DNA of 64,000 nucleotides from Armigeres subalbatus (Eukaryota > Arthropoda > Insecta > Diptera > Culicidae), in assembly GCF_024139115.2 (NCBI RefSeq), contig NC_085140.1, positions 290,871,293 through 290,935,292 on the forward strand. The letters run 5' to 3'. This document shows positions 1 to 11,100 of the stretch, piece by piece. A model generated the notes under the pieces. That model saw only the letters and a program-made list of their open reading frames with translations. It searched no databases and was not told the origin of the DNA. Position 1 is the first letter of the stretch; each line of letters begins with the position of its first letter. Position numbers and translations under genes: made by a program.

Positions 1-430
1 ATCGGTATGCTTCGTTCCAGTTACGTGTGCTTGTTGAAAAGCTCCAAATTGCTGTTGCACATCTGAGTACAAATTTGCAATTACATTAACACTTTAAGCA
101 CTTGCTAAGTGGAATAGAACATGTATCGGCAAACTAGTACTTCATGTAATCACACTATACGTAGTTAAAGCGGAAAATTACAGGACATTATAGGTGAACG
201 TCTGGATCAGACAAGTAATTAATCGTCAGTACATATATGAACTTATCTGACATTTCATGCAAAAATAATGACAAATTATCCAACTTTGTCATCAATGCCT
301 TTTCAATCTATTTGGCGTAGTTTGTTAATTGAGGGTTTGGCGTTAGATTTTCTCAGTTTATCGAAAAAGACGGCGACCAATGAATCAGTTTACAGAAGCT
401 GTATAAAAGACATTAGCACTCGGGCTTGTA
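1..430. other. Unassigned AT-rich sequence
   Basis: No convincing gene, repeat or RNA is visible. The open frame at 268-453 is short and runs into the SINE that follows, so it is not called as a gene. Confidence 0.5.
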
Positions 431-700
431 AGCCCTCCTTAGCCGTGCAGTAAACGGCGACTCAAGCAAGACCATGCTGAGTGGCTGGGTTCGATTCGGT
501 GCCGGTCTAGACAATTTGGAGATTGTCTCGACTTCCTGGGCATAAAAGTATCATCGATGCTAGCTCCATGATATACGATGATGCAAAAATGGTAACCTGG
601 TTAGAAACCTCGCAGTAAAACTGTGGAAGTGCTTTGAACCTAAGCTGCGAGGCGGCTCTGTCCCAGTGTGGGGATGTAATGCCAATAAGAAGAAGAAGAA
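431..700 (+). mobile_element. tRNA-derived SINE, Feilai-like
   Basis: The head resembles a tRNA, with a box A-like TTAGCCGTGCAGTAA near 440 and a box B-like GGGTTCGATTC near 487. The body contains GGCATAAAAGTATCATCG and GCTGCGAGGCGGCTCTG, and the element ends in a GAAGAAGAAGAA tail. This is the architecture of the Aedes Feilai family of tRNA-related SINEs, which are copied by LINE machinery in trans. Compared with the copy at 56556 it has lost several short words (1-4 bases) in the tRNA part, so it is probably not transcribable. Family identity comes from recognition of the sequence, not from a search. Confidence 0.85.
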
Positions 701-2800
701 GCTTCTTGGGCAATTTTCCTGAAAACTCCGAAAAAATTTCGATGTGAATTCTGTCTGGAAATTCAAAGCAAACCATTTCCAAAAATTTCAGTTCCAAAAA
801 TAGTTTTTCAAGCATTTTAAGGAGTACACTTCAAATGTTCAGTCTCATTTAGCCTTGCGAACAAAGGCGTAAGTTACCAAACCGGAATGGCAGTTCGATT
901 CTCGTTCCTGACTAGGATGTTTTTGGGTGGAAACATTCTCGACACCCTAGGTATGAATCCATCGTACTTTGCTACACTAGATATATAATCGTGCAATGTC
1001 TGGCATATTAAAGCATTCAATTTATAACTGAGGAAATGCAAATAGAATATATTAAGTTGAAAATTAGACCAACTTTCAGTTGGAATGTGGAACCATAGAA
1101 AAGAAGAAGACTTCTAAATTTTTAAAAACTTCTCTGCATTTCCAAGAGATTTTAAACAGCAATGCCATGAAACACTTTGATATTCCGTTGATTTTTGTTT
1201 GTTTTTTTCAAATTTGAAATTTTGAATGAAATTTTTCGGAATACTTTTTACGCTCTTTGTGAATTCTATCACATTTTAAAATTTTCCAAGTATTTTTTTA
1301 TTCGAGGCATTATTTAGAACTTCCACGGAAGAAGCATTATCTTCAAAAAATTCTTCGATTTCAAAGAATAAATCTTTAAATTCTCGATTTATGTTTTTTT
1401 AATTTGCATAATAAATTCTTCCAAAATTTCATCGGAATTAATCTTCAGGAAGTCATTTTGATTTCTTTGAGAGTTCAGGTAAACATTGCTTTAAATCTTC
1501 ACCATGCAAAGATGCACAAGTGATTCAGAAATTTAAGAAATTTTCCCAGAACTCATCAGAAGATCTTTAAAATATCAGTTTAATTTTAGAGAATTCCTAC
1601 TGGCAGGGCGGATAGATGAAGCAATGAAGATGATGACCGATGTTTCAGCACAAATATACTCCCGAGGTAGGCTTCATGAGAGAACAGTTTCAAAGTGCTT
1701 CGTGAAGAATGCTTCCTCGCTCCATAGCACTGCTTTACGAACCAGCTGGAGAGTGAAATCAAACACCCGCTGGTGCAGAGAATTTTAACTCTCTTGCCTC
1801 ACTTATACTGAGTTGCGCATTTCAGTTGGAATGAATGTGGAAAGAGAGGTATATGATGAATTCTCTCTCTTTCTCGCTAATACGTTTTAATATTCACACA
1901 ACCTCACTCGCATCTGAAACACTGCCGATGAACGAAGGAACCATCCTCATTTCCACTCCCTCTCACGATGCCTCCTCGGCAGTACGGCAGCGAAGATGCC
2001 ACGTTCAAAGCTCCCCATTTTCAGTATAAAACGAATGCTTTGTATTTGCCTCTTCCCTTGTTCATGAGCCAGCAGCACGTCGTCGAGCACATCAATCAAT
2101 TGCACGAATTTAAGAAACCTCACTGCGGGCTAAAGAAGCATTCGTTCGTTTTGAAGAATTTTCCAAGGCTGCTACTGGAAATGCTTCAAAGTACAACCTT
2201 ACAAGTACAACAAAAGTACATTTTTTTCGTTATTTCCACTTGAAAACATCAGAATTTCCTCGGAAAATTCATTATTGGTGTTTCAGATGAACTTTTTACG
2301 ATTTTCTACTGGAAAATCTAAGGAATTTCCATTGAAAATAATTTGGCATATTCCGAATAATTTCTTTTGGAAATAAAAAAAAAAAACTACTGAAAATTTC
2401 TAAGAATTTCTTTTGGAAAATGAAAAATTTCCATCGAAAATTTAGAAGAATTTCCTTTGAAGATTCTAAATTTGCCCAGGATTAAAAAAAATCTTTAGAG
2501 ATTCTGTAAAAAGTAAGCTGGAATTTTTTCTAATTTATGCAAATTCTTCGGAATTTGATGTTTATTAATTTTCATCGCAAATATGCATTTCGGATCCTTC
2601 TACGGATTTTTCTAGTTCTTCAAAATTTCTACCGAACATTTTTCATTTTTCTTCCAAAGAATTTCGGGAAAAAAATGTCGTTGAAATTCTGAAGATTTTT
2701 CCGTGGAGACTCCGAAGAATTTCTTGTCAATCTTGCAACTCCAGAATAATTATTCTTGAAAATTAAGAAGATCTTGGAATTTAAAATTAATCCAAGCAAT
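701..2800. other. Unassigned AT-rich DNA with decayed ATTTCC-type repeats
   Basis: Parts of this stretch (about 1250-1560 and 2240-2780) are full of words such as GAATTTC, TTCTTCG and GGAAAATT. They look like decayed relatives of the 23-bp minisatellite at 48750-52600. The block 1600-2200 is less AT-rich and has two overlapping short open frames (1835-2029 and 1968-2243), but no recognisable domain, so no gene is called. Confidence 0.4.
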
Positions 2801-2802
2801 AA

Positions 2803-3036
2803 GGCCGATAAAAATATTTAATATTTATTTTGTCTCCCCCGCTCGATTTTTTGCCAAAAATAATATTTTGAGGGCAACAAAATAAATTAGGAAATGAGAA
2901 TTTTCAAAACATTCTTTAACAAATCCGAGGAGTTCTTTGATTTTTTCATTTTTATATTTATTTTTATTATATTATTATATTATTGACCTTTCGGAGACCA
3001 GTAGGGCAAAAAGTTAAATAAATATTTGTAACGGCC
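2803..3036. mobile_element. MITE with GGCCG...CGGCC ends
   Basis: The element starts GGCCGATAAAAATATTTAA and ends AATATTTGTAACGGCC; the ends are inverted repeats of each other. The interior includes GACCTTTCGGAGACCAGTAG. A second copy at 55958-56204 matches along its length, which defines a dispersed family. The interior has no coding capacity. The flanks show TAA on both sides, a possible target duplication. The superfamily is not assigned. Confidence 0.75.
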
Positions 3037-3499
3037 TAAATGTAGGCAATAATTTAGGCTTATGAAGCCTAGTTTTTATGATATTGAACAATTAGGATAA
3101 TTGATCAAAAATTAAATACCTAAATGTTCTAAATGCACAAAATTCTGATATGTATATATGAAAGGTTATGACATAGAGAAGCTTGCATTAAAAAATCGAC
3201 ATGAAATTCTGAATAATGCAAATTCATCAAGGTCTAGAACTAAGGAAATTCCTGCGATATGAAAAAAGTGGCAGTGTTCTAGAAAAAACACCCCAATTCC
3301 TTAAACAATCTAGGTTAAAAAATAGTGTTATAATAACGATAACATCAACGATAACATAATAACATCATAAAAATGTTCGAATTCATGAAAATTTATAATT
3401 TCCATGCTGGGTTTAGTTTGATTTTGAATCAGTTGAAATTGTCCATCTTCAAAATTTATCGGATTAACCATATGTTTCAGTTATATAAGTTTTTTAAAT

Positions 3500-3634
3500 T
3501 TTTTGTGCTTGAAAAAACCACGTGGTCATAGGGGGGGAGGGGGTATGGCAAATGACCACGATAAACCACATAGGGGGAGGGGGGTTGACAATCTTAAAAA
3601 ATATGACCACGTGGACTCTGTCTGACCCATTCAT
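3500..3634. repeat. Inverted ACCACGTGG repeat with G runs
   Basis: ACCACGTGGTCATAGGGGG near 3520 is mirrored by ATGACCACGTGG near 3603. Between them are two G-run blocks (about 3531-3543 and 3572-3585). It abuts the TIR element that starts at 3635. It is probably an old MITE end or a fragment, and its boundaries are uncertain. Confidence 0.4.
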
Positions 3635-6393
3635 AATATAGACACTATAGGTTCCATAGACGAGCGCAGGCATGGTTGGGTTATTTCGATTAAGTGTGTT
3701 TTTCCACTTTTTCACAGTGCACCACGCGAATTGGTGGGTTGACATCAAGGAAGGAGCGCCCAACAGGCTCTGGTCACAAGTCCCTATCTCACGCTTCACA
3801 GGTCGTCCGATGACAAAAGACCGCCAGCTGTGCCAACAGCTGGTAGTGCAGCCTGGGAACTGTTTCCTTCTGACATCAGCTAGAGTGAGAAGGTACGCCT
3901 TGAGCGTCTGTTCACCAGGAGGTGCGGCTCAAACAGCGTCTGCCTGGTACCCAGCGGCTGATTAACGAAATGCTGTATCGCGTCAGCTACACTGGTGGCA
4001 CCCCATTATCGCGATGTAGGTAACGCGACTGATGAGTAGCCTGAAGCCTCAAATACCACGAAAATGGAGATAGAAGAAAGAGAACGTTATTTTTGGCACC
4101 GACCCGGCAACGAAATAAGGACTATGATTGAAAACTCGGTACCTGGAATGTCAGGACCCTAAATGAACCTGGACGAGTAGCCTTCTGGCTCGTGAACTGC
4201 AGAAGGTTGGAGTGAACGTGGCTGCTATTCAAAAGAGTCCGATGGCCTAGATCGGAGAACGTGAATTCCGAGCCGTGGACCCCACGGCATTCAAGTAACA
4301 TCTCAGCGGCGGTGAAAAGAGCATGGAGTTAGTTTCGTGGTGATGGGCAAGCAGATGAAGCGAGTGATGCGGTGGGAAACCCATTGGCGAACGAATCCGT
4401 GTGTTGAGGATGAGGGAAATTCTTCAATTACAGCATCAACGTTTACGCACCGACAAACGATAAATCCGACGACGTGAAGGACACGTTTTATGAATGTCTT
4501 GATAAAGCCTGGAGAGTCAAAGCGTACGAAAATTGTTATCAGAGCTAACGCTCAGGTCGGTAGAGAGGACTTTCCGTCCCATAATCGGTAGGAGAGCCTT
4601 CCTCCGCTCAATGACAGCACCTACGGCTAGTAAATTTTGCTGCTGCCAGAGGATGGCCATCAGTAGCACCTACTTTGCGAAAGAACATCCGAAAGCACAC
4701 CTGGAGACACCCAAATGGTGACTTGCAACCAGATAGACCATGTTCGGATGGGCGCCATTTCTCGGATATTATCGATGGCGGACATTCAGAGGTCCGCATT
4801 GACTCTGATCACTACCTCGTTGTCAGTAAAATTCGATCACGGTTTCAACTGCGAACGAAAGATCGCGAACGATGTTTACAATATCCAGCGACTGTCGGCG
4901 GAAGGGTATCGGCTGAGTACCGCCAGAAGCTCGACGAACGATAAGTGCAATCAACGTTAGCGACAACATCAACGATCTATGGGGGTCGATCCATGGAGCA
5001 GTGAACAACAACACGAGAAGTGGTAGGCACTGCACAGAGGCGACCCAGGACGGGTTGGTTCGATGTGGAGTGTCAGAGGTGACGAGACGGAAGAACGTTG
5101 CCAGAACCCGGATGTTGGTGTCGTGCCGATCGAATAGAGATCGGTACAAGGAAGCAAGAGCCGAAAAACGAACCCACCGCAGGAAGAAAAAGCGTAGAAC
5201 AAGTTATTAGTGAGGCGCAGGAAAAAATGGAGCAGAACGATATGCGGAGGTTTGGTTCAATGGCGTGCGGAAAGACAGCGCCATCTCCGTCATGCAACGA
5301 CCAACAAGGGAATTTGCTGACAGATAAAACTGAAGTGGCTGCCAGGTGGAAGCAACACTTCGAGACTTTGTTGAATGGAGGAAGTGACGGTGCATCGGTG
5401 AACAGAATAAATATTAGCGACGATGGACAAGCTGTGGAGTCACCTATATTAGATGAGTTTAAAAAAGCTGTCAAAGAGCTGAAAACAATAAGGCTGCGGG
5501 AAGGACCGGCTCCGGCTGAACTTCCATGGCAGTGAGCAGCGAAGTTCTGCACCATATTATGTCGAAAATATGGAAGACGAGGAAATGCCTGCTAGCTGGT
5601 TGGACGGCCTCATTTGCCCTCTTTTATGAAAGGGCACAGACTGGAGTGCACCAATTACCGAGAAAATTCGGCGTACAAAATTATGTATTCGTATCTTGTT
5701 CAACAAATTGAGACCGCTTAAAGAGTCCTTCGTCGGCGAATACCAAGCAGGTTTCGTGAGGCCCGAAGTCTGCAAACGAAAACAAAACTCGCGCTGTATA
5801 CTACTCTGATTCTTCCGGTGGCTTTATACGGCCGCAGAGACATGGACGTTAAAGCGAGCTGATCGGAGCTCTCAGGTGTTTGAACGTAAGGTGCTGCGGA
5901 CAATACTCGGCGGTAAACAGGAGAACGGCATCTGGCGGCGTCGCATGAATCTGTGTACCAGGTGTATAAAGGGCTGGATATTATTGACTTATACAACACG
6001 GCAGACTACGGTGGGCTGGTCACGTTGTTCGTATGCCGGAAGAACGTCAAGCGAAGATAATTTATGAGAACCGGAAGAGGCCACAGGCTTCGTGGAAGGC
6101 CGCGTACACGATGGCTTTTGCAGTTGAAGAGGACCAGGGCGCTCAATGTTCAGGGCGACTGGGATTGGCCCAGGATCGAGTCCAGTGGAAGGATACTCCA
6201 TTCGGCGTAGGTTCATCGAAGAGCTGTAGCCCATCAAGTATCAAGTAAGTACCACGCGAATTTGACGTCACACGCTGCGTTGCTTGGGTTGCAATAGTGA
6301 CGTCATGCTCGTTTGGCTACACTAACTGACAGTTCGTTTGGCTACACTCGCCTTCGCCTCAGCTCGTCTATGGAACCTATAGTGTCTATAATT
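3635..6393. mobile_element. TIR element split by an RTE LINE
   Basis: The outer ends are a near-perfect inverted repeat of about 29 bp: TAGACACTATAGGTTCCATA near 3640 and its complement near 6370-6390. The right part (6263-6393) contains TGACGTCA motifs and GTCATGCTCGTTTGG, which recur in inverted order in the small TIR element at 15721-15874, so the two are related. Removing the LINE at 3733-6250 leaves a non-coding element of about 240 bp. The ends and size fit a MITE; the superfamily is not assigned. Confidence 0.7.
3733..6250 (+). pseudogene. RTE-clade LINE, decayed, with 12-bp target duplication
   Basis: This is a broken non-LTR retrotransposon encoding an apurinic-type endonuclease and a reverse transcriptase. 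In shifting frames one can read a TWNVRTLNEPGR-like endonuclease start near 4138, a DHYLVV segment near 4810, and the C-terminal FERKVL.TILGG and RGRPRTRW motifs typical of RTE elements (JAM1-like in Aedes) near 5880-6100. Most of the central RT is deleted. The 3' end is a short direct repeat (ATCAAGT ATCAAGT), as in RTE elements. ACCACGCGAATT occurs immediately before (3721-3732) and after (6251-6262) and fits a target-site duplication. It has many frameshifts and is certainly inactive. Confidence 0.8.
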
Positions 6394-6579
6394 CATAAGT
6401 CCAGTGCCTGAACTGTTAACATTTAAAAACTTGTCTTACCAATGTTGTATACTATGCTATATCTAGGAACCAAGTAGCGAGCATTGTCGATGGTTTTCCT
6501 AAGCATTTCGATGTGAGTTTCACAATCTGTATATATATGTGTACAAAAATGTGAGACAAACTTTTTGTACTTAGTATTA

Positions 6580-6835
6580 TCCGATTTTCCCACAACAAGT
6601 TGCTTTCGACGCAGATTGTGGCCTAGTTAGACCCTATTATTGAAAATTAGACCAAAATTTTATTTTATGTTGCTGTAATGCATTGAAATGAATGCTAATC
6701 AATAAGAAATGATTGAAATAATGAAATCTATTTCCCTAAAGTGCTATTTTGACCTATCTAATGCGTTTTTCTTATTTCATTTAATGACGCAAGAGAAAGG
6801 CATCACCAGCGCCAGTTGGATAATTCTAGTTTTTT
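6580..6835 (+). repeat. 3' part of a dispersed repeat ending in GAGAAAGGCA
   Basis: CAACAAGTTGCTTTCGACGC near 6593 and AGAGAAAGGCATCACCAGC near 6790 match the interior and 3' end of the family seen complete at 24959-25545 and 35572-35965. The hairpin-bearing 5' end is absent, so the copy is 5'-truncated or decayed. Confidence 0.5.
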
Positions 6836-7691
6836 TATTCAAGATATAAATAATAAAGTTATGACTAATAGAGTAACAGTAAAAATGGATAATTTTCTCC
6901 ACTCTGTCACGACTCCCACGACTTAGTAATATCCTAGCGGTAATGTAACCTAGGAGTAAATCTTACTCCGTAAAATACAACGCAGCTAATTATTGATTGT
7001 CACATATTCACAAAACATCCTAATTCTTAGTACAGCCCGTTACTGATCTTAACCTTTGGTTACAGATCTTCAGATCATAACCTTTTGTATAGTTCGCGTT
7101 CATTATCTCAAACGTAATAATAATCTGATCCGAAAATTGAGGATCACTGACATACATATGTGAACAAAACTGGGTATGTAAATACACTGATACTATGTCG
7201 TATCGACATACTACCACTTGCGCAATCGCCACCGGCTCTGACAACAAAACACACCGTCAGTGAAGCCGATATCAACAAACATCATGCCACAGCATCGTAC
7301 GATCCACCTTCTCACCTATCCACCATAGAGAGAAAAGGCGAGTCCAATGCCCTTGCCACCACACCCCACCGCAATCTGTCTGTCGATGATGTGGCCCGAT
7401 CACGAACATATACCACATTTTCTCTACCTCTAGGCTCCGAACTTATGGTACTTTAGTGTGGTATCACGACTAAAGGTGCGTTGTTGCATATATGACTGTG
7501 TCGCTTTTTTATACGCACTTCTTCAAGGTAATAAATTTAGGATTTTCTGAGAAATTATTGTAGGAGTCGTACAACTATGCAGAGTTTCTATCAATCATGA
7601 TAAAAATTTCTTCATTTGCAATGAATTTGAACATTGATATTAGTGGGAGAAAGACCATTCCGGCCGTCCACGTTTTCGTCTCAAGCGTGTA
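6836..7691. other. Unassigned sequence with one open frame
   Basis: An open frame of 98 codons at 7160-7456 (+) has a fairly balanced composition (ends SLPLGSELMVL) but no recognisable domain, splice signals or neighbours. It is noted and not called as a gene. Nothing else is recognised. Confidence 0.3.
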
Positions 7692-7942
7692 TTCTTCTGC
7701 TTATCGACATTACATCCTTCACAGGGACATTGCAGCCTCGCAGATTAGTGTTCTAACTCCCATTGTTATTAACTGCGAGATTTCTAAACCATTTTGCGTT
7801 TGTATATCATGAGGCCCATGGGGATAACACGATCATACTTTTATGCCCAAGAAAATCAAGAAATTTTCTAGAACGGACCGGGAATCGAACCTAGCCGCCT
7901 TCAGCATGGTCTGGCTTTGTAGCTTTGTAAGGAAGGCCTCAA
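7692..7942 (-). mobile_element. Feilai-like SINE, minus strand, decayed
   Basis: Read on the minus strand, the tRNA-like head lies at the right end (box B-like GGTTCGATTCCCGGTCCG near 7880), followed by CATAAAAGTATGATCG and GCGAGGCTGC. The remnant of the GAAGAA tail lies at the left end near 7692. It matches the plus-strand copies at 431 and 56556 with many small changes. Confidence 0.75.
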
Positions 7943-8744
7943 GCGTTTATTATTCGACTGAAATCTAACCAAGTTGCTTGATTTTGTGTACATCACTAGA
8001 AACATAATAATTATTTTCTGGGCGTTTAATACATTGAGCCGCTATGCTGAAATAAACTTCTCATTTATTGAAATTTCTTTCGTAATAACAAAATGTTGAT
8101 CCCGAATTTTTGGCCGCCTCAATACCGCCTGATATTTTTTTCACAGCCGGTGCTCTCACCATTGAAGCATGCTAACTCTCACCATTCTAGCATGCGAACA
8201 GCGCTTGCGTACGCACATTGCGGCCGGTGCATTTTCATTCAATGACTAGTTTGTTTACAGTCATCTCTAATCATCACCTCTGAAGTTTTATCTACGTACA
8301 TACCTGTTACAGATCAAGACGATGAACACCGCGGTTTCCTCCAATTTATTCTCTGTAAAAAAAGAAAAGAAAAACGTAGAATGAGTATAGGAAGTATTCT
8401 CGTGTTTATGTGCATCGAAGACATTTTGCATAATATTCTCGTGCATGTATGTCATAAGGTTCAATAACTTAGCAACGTTGATTACATGCAGGCAAATTTA
8501 TTCCGGTATGGGGCCGATTTCGACGCGACGCGATTACTACGATAAACATACCAGAGGAATGGATATGTGTGTAAGTTTGGCTTAGCGTACCCGCACTTTG
8601 ATGAAGAAATATCTTCAATACCGACAATACCGCATGACAGTGTATGACACAATTTTCTGGGAACGCAAGAAACAATGTAGAACACTACATTGTCTCATTA
8701 TTGGAATTAGGGAAGCAAATTTGGTTACTGTAATTTGAATTTTT
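7943..8744. other. Unassigned sequence
   Basis: No gene or clear repeat is seen. Overlapping minus-strand open frames at 8469-8685 show no domain. Confidence 0.4.
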
Positions 8745-8802
8745 GTCTTGCTCGTATACTAAGTATACGTAAAGGCTATAGGATTACTCCAAAACCGAAC
8801 TT
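8745..8802 (+). repeat. 5' fragment of the hairpin-ended dispersed repeat
   Basis: CTCGTATACTAAGTATACG (8751-8769) followed by TAAAGGCTATAGG and CCAAAACCGAACTTTTGATAG matches the 5' end of the repeats at 24959 and 35572. The palindromic hairpin is intact. The rest is replaced by the LINE-derived sequence that follows. Confidence 0.6.
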
Positions 8803-10100
8803 TTGATAGAAGGCCGACTTCGCGCACTCCACCGACTTTGTCTATGGGTTGTAGAGGTGGTCCGACAGTTCCGATGGCGGATGATGTCCGCACTGGCGTT
8901 GCCCTACACACCCGATGCGCTTTGTTCTTCTTTCTTCAGCAGGTTGACGGTTCGAGTGCTAAGGGTGGTCCGACGATTTCGATTGGCAGAAGACTTCCGG
9001 TTCGCTGGCGCCCCGATGACCCGAGATCAAACACTGCTCATTGTTGAATTTCCTCCAGACCGACTGTTATTTGCTGGTCCCTTTCCCATCGATGCTGCAG
9101 TTCTGACAGTTTGCATCGACTCTGCTTACCGCATTCCACGTACCTTCATCGCGTAACATTCGCTATGCGATGTTGTCCGCCCTTATGGCATATTTCTTCT
9201 ACGTGCATCCGCAAACCTCGGGCAGTCGAATACCACGTGCTCTGGAGTCTCCTCTACACTGATAGACGTCTCTTGCAGAAACAACCGTGTCCGGACAGGA
9301 GCTGTGCAAAGTAAAAGTTAACCTCACCCTCTTCACCAACACATTGGGGATGAGCCGATGGATAAACCTTCTATTATCCGCATTGTACCACTCATGTTGC
9401 CACTTCACCATATTCATCGTCTTCCTCACATTTCTGGTATCTCGCCGTAGGTAGCACTCGATCCTCACAGGATTATGCAGAATGGAACCATCCGTACGAT
9501 AACGCAGACTGCCTCCGACAAAATAGTTCGGTACGCACTCGCGACTCGGATGGCCATTAAACGAAACACGTTATTCAACTTTCTGCGGTTACGTTTCGTC
9601 TTGAGAAGACGCCTACTGCGGTTACGTTTCGACCAGAAGACGCCTACTGCTGCCTTTCGGGCCGCCGACGTTCGGTATGATCCTTGCGAACGCACTGACC
9701 ATTTTATCCGCCTTTTCGCAGGAATAGGCCACGTGAGTGTTGAAGTTCAACCGGTCATCAATTATCACACCTAGATGGCTCAGAGTCCGCACCGACGGGA
9801 TGTCGTGCCCTCCGGTGGTAATCTGCACCCGCTGGATTACTTTGCAGTTGCTGACCAGCATAACATCCGTTTTGTAGTGAGCCAGCTGCAGATTGACTCC
9901 ATTCATTCAGGTTTCAAATGCGTCGGTCGCCTCCAACATTCCCACCTCTTCCAGCGACTCACCGGTTATCGTTAGGACGACATCATCCGCGAATCCGTAA
10001 ATCTTTACGGTTTTGGGCAACAGCGTCAGCACCCCGCTGTACTGATGCTGTAACCATTTTGTGGAGGAGGGGGTGGCTTGGTGGCTCATCCGCTTCTAAA
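8803..10100 (-). pseudogene. R1-type LINE 3' part, copy A
   Basis: On the minus strand this encodes the end of a reverse transcriptase and the C-terminal domain of an R1-clade non-LTR retrotransposon. The order is: the RT active-site block GFADDVVLTITG (about 10050-10010), a thumb-like region with LSHLGVIIDDRLNF (about 9770), ANAF.RIIPNVGGP (about 9690), MVKWQHEWYNADNRR (about 9400), then the C-terminal region. The RT N-terminus and endonuclease are missing. Frameshifts separate each block. A 34-bp tandem duplication of a CGGTTACGTTTCG unit sits at 9590-9645. 8820-9180 is duplicated at 10315-10670 (copy B). Confidence 0.75.
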
Positions 10101-11100
10101 ATTCCGCCCCTAGCAGCTAGTTCGCCGACTGGCTTGCTGAAATCCACTGCACACTGCTGCGTTGTCTCGATCCCTCAGCGGTCGTGCCGTAAACTTCCTC
10201 ACTCGAATCCTCCTGACTTCCCCCGGCATCGAGGGTGGTCCACCAGTACCGGTGAAGGAAACTTCCGCACTGATGGTGCCCCGACTACCGACGGCTATCG
10301 CAAGGAACGCTTTCGCGCATTGCGCCGACTTCTTCTTTGGGTTGCAGAGGTGGTCCGACAGTACCGGTGGTGGATGACGTCCGCACTGACGGTGCCCTAT
10401 ATACCCGAAGCACTTCCTTCTTCTTTCTTCCGCAGGTTGGCTGATCGAGTGCCGAAGTCGGTCCGACGATTCCGGTTGGCAGAAGACTTCCGGTTCACCG
10501 GCGCCCCGACGACCGAGGCCAAACACTGCTCACTATGCTGGATTTTCCTCCGAGCCGCAGCTTATTCGCTGGTCCTTCTCCATCTACGCTGCAGCTGTGA
10601 CGGTTTGCCTCGAGCTCTGCTTACCGCATTCCACGTATCTTCATCGTGACATTCGCTCTGCGATGTTGTCCACGTTTAGGGCAGGCATTCCTGTACGTGC
10701 TTCCGCAAACCTCGGACAACCGATTAACACGTGCTCTGGAGTCTCCTGTACGTTGACACACGCCGGGCAGAATGGCGATGACGCATGGACAAACCGGTGC
10801 AGATATTGGCGGAAACCCGTGTCCGGATAGGAACTGAGTGAGTGAAGATCACCTCTCATGCTCCCTGTTCACCCACGTCGACACATTGGGGATGAGCCGT
10901 GGGTCCACCTTCCACTATCTGCATTGTCCCATCCTGCTGCCACTTCACCATAGAGTCAGTCTCACCGTCTCCATCATATTTCTGGTACCTCTCCGTTGGT
11001 AGCACTCGATATCCTCTGCTGGGTATGCAGATTAGTTCATCCCTGCGATAACGCAAACTGCCTCTGACGAAATGGTTCGGTGCACTCGGTGTGTGATGTG
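10101..11100 (-). pseudogene. R1-type LINE 3' part, copy B
   Basis: This is a second, direct copy of the C-terminal and 3' untranslated region of the same R1-type LINE. On the minus strand it reads MVKWQQDG near 10950 and then a zinc-knuckle-like CPACVNVQETPEHVLIGC (C-x2-C-x8-H-x4-C) near 10770, the usual C-terminal motif of the R1 group. It lies upstream of copy A in transcription order, offset by about 1.49 kb, and carries no RT core. Frameshifts and stops make it non-functional. The arrangement fits either two 5'-truncated insertions or a local duplication. Confidence 0.7.

Noticed and set aside
1835..2243. Overlapping 64- and 91-codon frames and a TATAAAA at about 2026
   Set aside because: No domain or splice structure, and the TATA-like word alone is expected by chance in AT-rich DNA.
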